From: Pleurotus ostreatus/Saccharomyces cerevisiae fusant
Lineage: Eukaryota; Opisthokonta
Reading direction: 5' to 3'
Length of the DNA stretch: 64,000 nucleotides
Assembly: GCA_024196135.1 (NCBI GenBank)
Contig: JAMQCK010000001.1
Location: 310,001 to 374,000, forward strand
Shown here: positions 22,584 through 31,170 of the stretch, in pieces
How positions within the stretch are numbered: position 1 is the stretch's first letter
Layout of the letters: each line of letters begins with the position of its first letter
The notes under the pieces: generated by a model
Told to the model about the DNA's origin: nothing
What the model saw: only the letters and a program-made list of their open reading frames with translations
Databases searched by the model: none
Translations under genes and position numbers: made by a program

Positions 22584-23106
22584 TACCCAACGCCGCCATA
22601 ACCATCTTCGGTCCTGTACTTGCAAGTACTCGATTAGTTTGTTGTCTTCTCATGTTCTTACCTGACCGTTTCCGTTATCTATTGACTCACCTTTCACATA
22701 CTATACTCTTTGCCCTGCACTTTGTGACCATAATGGCGACTTGTGTTCGCCCTTTCGTAGATAGTTACTTTTCCCCCTTGAATGCATAAATCCGCGCGCA
22801 GATTCACGCGCTCAAATTCATCAACTGGCCTGATGAGCGGTCTTTTTCAAGACGACATAGCCTGGCAGACTTCGGCATCCTCACAGCAAGATCAAGCGAT
22901 AGGGCATGGATTTCGTGGTTGCATGCGTAGTACACATAGAGGAAAATGGCTTGAAAACATAGCACATAACGAGACACGACCACGATCCGTGAGCTCCTGC
23001 GTGTGGGGTGGTCGCGGCGGTCCCTAGCGGCGGCGCACTGACCACTGGCGAGAGGCGCTCCATCAAGGCCGCGCGCTCATCGCCAGCGAGAAGACGCTGA
23101 TCGCGC
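22584..23106. other. Convergent 3' intergenic region
   Basis: Lies between two converging genes and should carry both 3' UTRs. No coding sequence, RNA gene or repeat recognised. Confidence 0.45.
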
Positions 23107-23749
23107 TCATCGGCCAGCGCCGGGCACGGGGCGGCGACCCCGCGGCCCCCGCTCGACGGTCTGGATAACGGGGGTGACGACGTCGACAGGGATGGAGTCG
23201 AAGTTGAGGGCACGGAGGAGGTCCTGAGATCGGGTTCAATAAGGGGATCAAAAGCAGAGGGTGGGGAATTAGACGCACCTTGGTGTCCGGGTCGACCTCG
23301 AGCTTGGCGCCAGTGGCAGCGACGTCGAGGGCGGAGACTTCGGGGACGTAGTTGTCCTTGCGCTCACGCTCCTCCTCCTGCAGCTTGAAGGAGATGCCGC
23401 GCACGGGGCCCTTTTGAATGCGCTTCATCAAGTGGGTCGTGAAGCCCGAGATCTTGTTGCGGAGGCGCTTCGAGGGGACGACGGCCTGCGGGGCGTAAGT
23501 CATGGTTTTTCGGGCATTCCTCCGGCACGTACGACTTCATCGATGATGCGCTTGTTCGTGTGGAAGTCGAGCGTCAAGCGCGGGTAGCTGGGGCACGGTT
23601 AAGGTACGTTTAGCACTCAAAGCACAAGTCCACTCACTACTTCTCGATGAGGACGCGGGAAGCGCGCTTCGTCGTCTTCGTGCGGACACGGCCCTAGATG
23701 CAACGTTGAGCTGCTTGTCGCCGGCCACAGCGGCGGCATCGCTCACCAT
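23107..23749 (-). CDS. RPS17: 40S ribosomal protein eS17
   Basis: Cytosolic small-subunit ribosomal protein. Five exons, high to low: 23747-23749, 23638-23693, 23533-23587, 23279-23485, 23107-23223; 145 residues. The first exon is the ATG alone, immediately followed by GTGAGC. Exon 2 then starts [19 protein letters not shown], matching the universally conserved eS17 N-terminus. Further identity: [20 protein letters not shown] and [19 protein letters not shown]. The C-terminal tail ([14 protein letters not shown]) is lineage-variable and brings the length slightly above the 135-136 residues of human and yeast. It is divergent from the uS8 gene across a 342-bp shared promoter, giving two 40S components a common regulatory interval. 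Confidence 0.95.
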
Positions 23750-24091
23750 TTTTGCAGGATACGCTCGTTAATCGTGCTCGTCGACGCGGGCAGGCAGCAG
23801 CGATCGCGAGGACGCCGGCAATCGCCGGTAGACTGTACAGCTGCGTTCACGTGACCCAAACGGGGAAGTTTGGGAGCTGATCGGATAGCGCGACTGCAAG
23901 CGTACCTCGTCCTCGTCGCTCCCGGCAGTCTTCACGTCCTCGAAAGGTATTTGGATTCAGCAGCCGCAGACAAGATGACCGTCGACGACGCCTCGCGCGC
24001 TTTCTTTTCTAGCCCGTTTGACTCGCGCTTTCCGTAGCACGACACTCATCCAGGGCTCTGTAAAAAGTACTCACAACTAGTACTCGTCAAG
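23750..24091. promoter_or_regulatory. Bidirectional ribosomal-protein promoter
   Basis: The whole 342 bp between the eS17 and uS8 start codons. No TATA box is apparent for either gene. The only striking element is a perfect palindrome TCACGTGA (see separate entry), 98 bp from the eS17 ATG and 238 bp from the uS8 ATG. Confidence 0.7.
23847..23854. promoter_or_regulatory. TCACGTGA palindrome (Cbf1-type E-box)
   Basis: An eight-base perfect palindrome identical to the extended Cbf1 bHLH site. Cbf1 and related factors regulate ribosomal-protein genes in several fungi (for example Candida albicans). Its placement in a shared promoter of two 40S genes makes a regulatory role likely, but binding is inferred. 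Confidence 0.5.
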
Positions 24092-24834
24092 ATGGTTCGC
24101 GTCTCCGTTCTCGTGCGTGTCACTTTTCTCGTGTCATGAACTTGTACTGACGAAGACGTTAGAACGACTGCCTCGTACGTGATACGCGACGCGTTCCCCA
24201 TCCCTTTCCTCATCAATTCGCAGAACAACATTGTCAATGCCGAGCGTCGCGGCAAGCGCCAGGTGCTCATCCGCCCCTCGTCGAAGGTCATCGTCAAGTT
24301 CTTGAGCGTCATGCAACGCCATGGTGAGAATTGACCCTATATTCCATCACCGATCCCCATCACATCCACCACCGAAGTGATAACTACGATTGACGAGGTT
24401 GCGCTCCCACCTGTCCCTCGTTTTAACGCTTCGGGAGATTGACACGTCCTCAATAACCAAACAGCGCGTTCCCGTATCCTCTCGGGTTTGCGTTCACAAC
24501 GAGGACGACATCTCTTCCCTCTCCTCTCCCCTTCATTGTTACACCCTGCAGCAAACACTGACCCTTCCTCCCAGGCTACATCGGCGAGTTCGAGATCATC
24601 GACGACCACCGTTCCGGCAAGATCGTCGTGCAGCTCAACGGCCGTCTCAACAAGACCGGCGTCATCTCCCCGCGGTACAACATCCGTGTTAACCAGATCG
24701 AGGCCTGGGTCAACTTGCTGCTCCCCGCCCGTGGGTTCGGCATCATCATCATGACCACCTCCTCCGGCATCCTCGACCACGAGGAGGCGAGGCGGAAGAA
24801 CGTTGGTGGCAAGATTTTGGGCTACGTGTACTAG
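24092..24834 (+). CDS. RPS22: 40S ribosomal protein uS8 (S22/S15A)
   Basis: Cytosolic small-subunit protein of exactly the family length, 130 residues. Four exons: 24092-24112, 24163-24174, 24224-24323, 24575-24834. Exon 1 encodes MVRVSVL, exon 2 is a 12-nt microexon encoding NDCL, and exon 3 starts [20 protein letters not shown]. Joined, they reproduce the conserved uS8 N-terminus without gap. Exon 4 carries [19 protein letters not shown] and ends KILGYVY, the usual C-terminus. The last intron is 251 nt, five times the local norm; I looked for C/D-box snoRNA motifs there and found none convincing. It is divergent from the eS17 gene. Confidence 0.96.
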
Positions 24835-25072
24835 TTGTGTGTATCTGGTGTCTGTACTGCTATTATGCTCCTATGACCCATGCAAAATCCATGCCCCGTC
24901 GCGGCTGCTGACGTTGAATATCTCCTGGATTGCTTGTACAACGAAAGCGGTTGACTTGGTCGCACACGACTATACTATGCATATGTTGAGCAACTTGCAT
25001 CAGGCTGTGGAGTGTGGGCGTCGGGAAATTTGAGTTGCGCCATGACATGCTTAACGCTTGAACAGGAGTGCC

Positions 25073-25077
25073 AAAAA
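25073..25077 (-). terminator. Pol III terminator of tRNA-Phe
   Basis: A TTTTT run on the minus strand begins about 21 nt past the tRNA 3' end, suitable as an RNA polymerase III terminator. Confidence 0.6.
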
Positions 25078-25097
25078 GGTGATAGGGAGGACCTTAT

Positions 25098-25170
25098 TGG
25101 CATGACCGCGGATTGAACGCGGGACCTTCAGAACTTCAGTCTGCTGCTCTCCCAACTGAGCTATCACGCC
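25098..25170 (-). tRNA. tRNA-Phe: tRNA-Phe (anticodon GAA), no intron
   Basis: The minus strand folds as a standard cloverleaf of 73 nt: acceptor GGCGTGA pairs with TCATGCC (one G-T), the D-arm is GCTC..GAGC, and the anticodon loop CTGAAGT has GAA at 25135-25137. The T-arm is CCGCG-TTCAATC-CGCGG with discriminator A. The D-arm (A box, TAGCTCAGTTGG) and T-arm (B box, GGTTCAATCC-like with CGTTCAATCC) are intact. The top pair of the anticodon stem is a G-A mismatch. It lies between the uS8 and ArgRS genes, 263 bp after the uS8 stop. Confidence 0.93.
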
Positions 25171-25563
25171 TCGGAAGTAGTACGGATGGGATAAGTAGGA
25201 TCCGTCAAGCAACAAGCCTGATCCGAAAGCGACCGCAAACCGTTCAGTTGAACCCCTACCACAGTCCCGACACTTCGCTCTCTCAACCGTTCCCTGCTTG
25301 TCCCTCATTCCCGAAGACCTTGACCGACTTTGCGTATCCTCGTGTGGTGCTTTTCGCACAATAATCCCGGATACACCGGACGGATCCCGATCAGGCTTCC
25401 CAGTTCGAGTCAAAAGTTATCGATCCTGGCGTCTTCAATCAGTTCCCGCTCTCTCCCCCCTGTACTTATACGCAGAGTCTCTGCACTCTCGAGACGACCG
25501 CTTCGCCCCCCTTCGGCCTTCCAAAACTATCCGCGATTGGGCAGCTTCTCACAGAGACGAACA
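25171..25563. promoter_or_regulatory. ArgRS 5' leader with in-frame upstream extension
   Basis: The ArgRS frame stays open from 25324 (after a TGA at 25321-25323) to the AUG at 25564, without any in-frame AUG. None of those 80 codons encodes Asp or Glu, and the last 46 encode nine Arg. A CTG at 25426-25428 has A at -3 and G at +4. The only upstream ATG (25190) opens a two-codon uORF. The segment probably encodes a non-AUG-initiated mitochondrial targeting sequence. Confidence 0.55.
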
Positions 25564-27838
25564 ATGGCGGCCTCAACATCCAAATTCACCTTACCAGAGG
25601 TCCCCTCCCTTCCCGAGACCGATCCTTCGCGCTGCGTGTTCGACGCGTACCGGACACGGATTGCACAGCTGCTCTCGGAGGCGCTCCCCATCTCTCTGGA
25701 GCAGGCGTACGATGGCGTCGACTATGGCAAGAAGGGCGAAGACTTCACGGTGGCGCTTCCTCGGTACCGCCTACCTGGCAAGCCCAACGAGATTGGGGCC
25801 AAGGTCATTGAAAAGGTGTGTGCCCTTTCCTGCGAACGAGAAATCGAGAGACACGGAGGAGTTGGTGATCGGACGGTGTGGGGAATGATGGCTCGCGCAT
25901 TGTGCGTGAGGTCGACGCTCGACGCGCAGGCAGGACGCGCTGCTGCTGCATACCACACCTGCATTGGTTGCAAGCGCTCGATGCAACGCCTATACCTGCG
26001 CGGTCGACCTCACAAGAACATTTTTGTGGTGTGCGCGCCACTATCCTATCCTCTATCCCCTTCCTGTTGTCGCTATAGAGATCGTGCGCGCACGCATTTC
26101 CGCTTCATTCTCTAAAGCCACCGCGCGCCCATAGACTAAATATCACTGCTAATGTCTTTGAACATCCCACTGACAACCGTGTAGTTCCAGCCCGATGAGT
26201 TCATTGCCGCCGTCGTGCAGGACAAGGCCTTCCTCCACTTCCGCCTCAACACCGAAAACATGATCCGCTCCGTCCTCGAGCAGGTCACCGACCTCACCCA
26301 CAACACCCCCTCAAAAGAGCCCGAGTACGGCCGCAACGAGCTCGGCAAGGGCAAGCGCATCGTCATCGAGTACTCCTCCCCCAACATCGCCAAGTCCTTC
26401 CACGTCGGCCACCTCCGCAGCACCATCATCGGCGCCTTCCTCGCGAACCTCTACAAGGCGCACGGCTGGGACGTCGTCTCCATGAACTACCTCGGCGACT
26501 GGGGCACGCAGTTCGGCCTCATCGCCGTCGGGTTCGAGAAGTACGGCTCGCAGGAGGAGCTGGAGAAGGACGCGATCAAGCACTTGTTTGATATCTACGT
26601 GAAGATCAACAAGGACGCGGAGGCGGACCCGGAGGTGAAGGCGGAGGCGGCGAAGTGGTTCAAGCGCATGGAGGATGGGGATGAGGAGGCGCTGAAAAAC
26701 TGGCGGGTCTGGCGGGAGATGAGCGTGAAGAAGTACGCGGAGGAGTACGGTCGGCTGAACGTGCACTTCGACGTGTACACGGGCGAGAGCAAGGTCAGCA
26801 AGAAGTCGATGGACGACGCGTTGGAGCGCCTCGAGAAGATGGGCCTCATCGACGACCATGAGGGCGCCAAGCTCGTCAACCTGGAGGCGTACAAGATGGG
26901 CAAGGCTGTTGTGCGGAAAAAGGGTACGTGTCTCGCACACTCGATAGATGTTGCCCGGTTTACTCACACTCCCTTACAGACGGCACGTCCATTTACTTGA
27001 CTCGCGACATTGGTGGTGCGGTCGAGCGGTACGAGCAGTATAAGTTCGACCGCATGATCTACGTCGTGTCCTCGCAGCAAGATCTGCATCTTGCGCAGTT
27101 CTTCAAGGTCCTCGACTTGCTCGAGTACCCATGGGCGAAGAACCTCGTGCACATCAATTACGGCCTCGTCCAGGGCATGAGCACTCGGAAAGGCACTGTC
27201 GTCTTCCTCGACCAGATTATCCGTGAAGCCGCCTCGGTCATGCACGAGCAGATGCAGAAGAACGAGGAGAAGTACAAGGCGATCGAGGACCCTGAGGAGA
27301 CCTCGCTCAACATTGGCATCACCGGTGTCAAGATCCAGGACATGCAGGCGAAGCGGTATGTCAACCTTCTTATCGCGTTTGGATCCACAGCTCATCTCAA
27401 TCTAGGATAAACAACTACACCTTCAACTGGGACCGCATGAAGTCCTTCGAGGGCGACACCGGCCCCTACCTCCAGTACGCGCACGTCCGCCTCGCCTCCA
27501 TCGCCCGCAAGAACCCGCACCTCCTCCCCCTCCCCGCCCCCGCCCAAATCGACATCGCCACCCTCGTCCAGTCCAACCACGCGCGCGAGATCGTCTTCCT
27601 CCTCGGCTCGTACCCCGACGTCGTCAAGACCGCGATGCGCACGCACGAGCCGAGCGCGATCGTCACCTTCCTCTTCCGCCTCTGCCACGTCATCTCGAGC
27701 GCGTGGGAGACGGTCATCGTGAAGGGCGAGGAGGACATCGAGAAGGCGCGCGCGCGGCTGTGGATGTTCGAGTGCACGCGGGATGTCGTCGCGGCGGCGC
27801 TGCGGCTGCTGACGATCTCGCCGTTGGAGCGCATGTAG
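25564..27838 (+). CDS. RRS1: Arginyl-tRNA synthetase (class I)
   Basis: Charges tRNA-Arg with arginine. Four exons from the AUG: 25564-25815, 26185-26923, 26980-27355, 27406-27838; 599 residues, normal for fungal cytosolic ArgRS. The class I HIGH motif appears as HVGH at residues 157-160 within SSPNIAKSFHVGHLRST. The second signature is MSTRKG near 397, and YLGDWGTQFG is also diagnostic. The C-terminal anticodon-binding domain contains YLQYAHVRLASIARKN and ends LLTISPLERM. Intron 1 is unusually long (369 nt). The AUG at 25564 has a strong context (A at -3, G at +4) and should yield the cytosolic form. An acidic-free, Arg-rich in-frame extension upstream suggests a second, mitochondrial form. 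The stop codon is only 25 bp from that of the convergent FunK1 gene. Confidence 0.95.
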
Positions 27839-27863
27839 GAGGGTCATGGTGTGGGATTGTGTA

Positions 27864-30472
27864 CTATAATACGCTATTAGATGGATAATAGACCTCGAAC
27901 CGCTCTTCCTTGCGCGTGCGCTTGACCTTGTCCTGGAGCTCCGCAAAATCGTCGGACGCTTTGCGCTTCCGGCCCCTCCGCTCTGGCGATGGTGCACTTG
28001 TGTCCCCTCCATGTTTCTCCGCCGCGCTAGCTGCAGACGTGTCGTCTATACGATCCTCTCCCGTGCATGCCGTTAGGTCCGCCTGTTCATGCCCTGCCGA
28101 CCCCTTGATGGGTGCTATGGGTGCTGGCGATGGATTGTTCGCCGGATCGTGCGCCTGAGCGACCTTGACTTGTCGTGGTCGAAGGAGGCTACCTTGAAGG
28201 GCTTTCCCAGTCGCGCACATGCCGTGAACAATCAACCACACGCCAGGATGACATGGCTTCGATATCTTCGCAGGTGCGTATCCCTTGAGCAACACCCTAC
28301 GAATGCGAGATACTTTGGGGCCCATTTTCTTCTTCCAGGTTGATGGGAGGAGACGCAGATGGGTCTCAAGCGCGTCTTCTGTTATCAGCGCTAGAGCTCT
28401 CTCCTTCGACATAGAGACTGAGCCAGGGAAAATGCGTGCGCAGTCGCGTTCTGCCTGCTTGACAGTGGCGTCTGCCTTCTTGGACGAATTGTGGGTTTCA
28501 TGTGCGACCTTCTCAACGATGTGGCGGAAAAGGAGCCACAGGCAGAGCCACCATATGGACTCGAGGTCGTGCTTGTCCCGATAGCGCCAAGGAGGGATAC
28601 CTTGCAGGGATGAGGGGGGAAACATGTATTTTCGCATGGAGACTTCCAGAGCCATGTAGCTCGGCGTGCCCTAATGAGAGAATCGTCAGCACGACGAAGG
28701 GAAGAAGGATATAACAACGCACGACTCGATAATTACACATTCGGGGATCGCTTGCGGGTTGCGCAAACTCGAGGTCTGCGAGTACGCCCCTACCATCGGG
28801 CATTTTGAAAATGTTGTCCGGGCTGATGTCGCGATGAAGCCACTGGACGCAGTGCAGCATGAAGACGGCTAATGCAAAGATGTAAACAAGCGATAGGTTC
28901 TCGTAGAACTGGACACGCACCGTAAGACGCGTCGGTCAAAGTGCTAAATGCCTCCTTTGCATCCGCGATGTCGTAGAGCGATTGTCCCTTATGCATGACC
29001 AGACGGTGATGCGTGCGAGGATTGATTGGGCGGAAGAAGCAACCAATCGCTTCTTTAGGGATCCAGAGATCGACAATCTGCTTGATGTCGGCGTGCCAGA
29101 GTGGGCGCCGACGGGCGTCTTCACCATCGCCTTCGACAGAGTTGGACCCAACAGGGTACATGGCGCGTTCGTCCGAAAGCTGGTAACCTTTTGCGATAGT
29201 ACCTTGCGTATTATCCTCTTGACCGTCAACCGTCACTTTCGCACCACGTTGAATAGGGCTGAAGAATCGCATGCGTTGTTCGGCCGTCAAAGTACCGTAG
29301 CGGGGATCGACCTTGCGCGTGGATTTGTAGGCTTTGAGGTCGCGCATGTTTTCTGGAGGAGGATGACACTCATTCGCCCAGTCGTAAGCAAGGATGGCAG
29401 CTTCGATGTCCTTGTAGATCTCATACTCCGTCCTCCAGTCTGCGTATAGCCAGCAGTCCTTGATGATGAGGGCCTCGTCGGAGCTACCATCTTCCTTGTA
29501 CGCGTTGAAGATGCGAGTGCATTTTCCGAAAGCTCGAACTGGATAGTGGTGCTCGACCTCCGTAGTGCCGATGTAGTCGACGCCGTCGACGGAAATTCGG
29601 TATCGACGCGCCTTGCCACTCTGGGGTGTATCTGCGGTATGCTCGACGCAGGGAGGCAGAAGAGTCACCATTGGATCGAAGCCTAAGTCTGACACAGTCG
29701 CGAAGCAGAGGCGTATATAGACGTCGACCAAGATACGGCGATTTTCGTTGAAGTCGAAACCTTCGCTGACGACCAGGACTTCGCGGTTGAAGTGCCACAG
29801 GCGCACGATACTGTTGATGACGGTCATGCCGAGCGTAAAGCGGCGGCGAGCATCTGTTTGCATGGTGTTGTATAGTTCCCATATCAGGTTTTGGTCGGCC
29901 TTAGAGGGTTCAGTCAGAACGATTCTCCTTCGTGTACGCCATACGCTCACCTCCGCTATGCTCTTGGGGTCGTCGTCCAAGGCGTATTGAACGTAGCAAA
30001 CACAGTTGAATAACTCCTTGACATAATCAGTGGCGTTGACAAGGTAGTGCGAGCCGTTAAGGCCGGAGTTGCTCTGTTTTGGGGGTTGTTCGCGATTGTA
30101 AACCAATTGCGTTGTCAAAGAGAGGCCAGCATGTATCTCCTGACAGCTAGAGATAGCATCATCACAAATGCTCGCAAGTTGGGCTATGACAGACTCGAGG
30201 TCAGCTCCTGCGTCGGGAACGTCACTTTGGCCAGGCCTGCGTGCATTATCCTCCCGGACGCCCTTGTCTGGCGTGCATGAACCCGTGTCCTGGCTGTTCT
30301 CAACGTTGTTGGGACCAGGTCGCTTTTGCTCGCTTGTGAGTCTGTCGGTCACAGCCTCGAGCTCCTCCAGGTCGATCCGCAAAGGTGGCAAGAAATATAC
30401 AAGAAAGTCGTCGACAGAGATTTGAGGCACGGAGCCAATATCGTTCGCAAGGGCATCACCGTAGGTATGCAT
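27864..30472 (-). CDS. FunK1-family fungal protein kinase, copy A
   Basis: Member of the Fungal-type protein kinase 1 family (PF17667-like), expanded in mushroom-forming fungi and of largely unknown substrate. Four exons, high to low: 29951-30472, 28921-29899, 28723-28868, 27864-28670; 817 residues. The N-terminal FunK1 module starts DIGSVPQISVDDF. Kinase-like motifs: IIKDCW for the ATP-site lysine, LHRDISPDN at 511-519 for the catalytic loop, ADLE at 531-534 where DFG is expected, and GTPSYMALE in place of the APE segment. The basic tail (RRGRKRKASDD, VKRTRKEER) looks like an NLS. The intron that copies B and C carry after FDFN is absent here. Start chosen by alignment with copy C; a TATAAA element lies 100 bp upstream. 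Inverted relative to copies B and C. Confidence 0.85.
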
Positions 30473-31170
30473 GAGTAGCAGCGGGGGGAGATGGTGTCCA
30501 GAGGAGCGACAAGGGCGGACGATGATGGCGGAAGACAAGTTGTGGACGAAGGTCCAAGCGATTGCTCCACGTTTATAACAATGGCGGGCGGGTCCTAGCA
30601 CATTCCCACACGCGCGCCATGGCCTTCAACTTTCTGCACAGCCTTGGTACATTGTTATCAGCACCAGAAACAAGCGGCGAGAGGCGAGGGACCCGGCCGA
30701 GCATAAATGCTTGGCTACCAATGGAATCAGCTATCCTGAAATTCGAGGAAATACCAGTGCATTAATAATTAGGACGCGAACTATGTACAGTATAGGGATG
30801 TGAGGACACTACTGTATGTGTGGTGACTGGTATAATAAGTACAGATGCATGCATGAGATTCGTGACGAAAGATGGAATGAACGACCATGTAAGGTCTAGA
30901 GAAAATCCAAGTAACAGCAACAACTCGTCCAACAGTGACAGCAGAGGTAACACGAGAGAAATGGATGGGGAGCCACATACGGCACAGCGAAGCGGCAGCG
31001 GTAGGTACGTGACGTAGTGGAAGGGACACAAGGACACAGGAGGGCTACAATGTCAGGGGGAATTGGACGACGGATAGATAAGTGTCAATGGCCACACGCT
31101 CTACGGCAGCCCTGGTCCAGAAGAGGCAACAAACCGACATCTACTGAAAAACATCGTGCGCCCCATCCTC
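30473..31170. other. Intergenic region with FunK1-A promoter
   Basis: Carries the promoter of FunK1 copy A, with TATAAA on the minus strand at 30572-30577, and the 3' UTR of the next minus-strand gene. No coding sequence recognised. Confidence 0.45.

Noticed and set aside
24324..24574. Possible intronic snoRNA in the long uS8 intron
   Set aside because: No adequate C box (TGATGA) paired with a D box and terminal stem; only partial TGATAA and an isolated CTGA.
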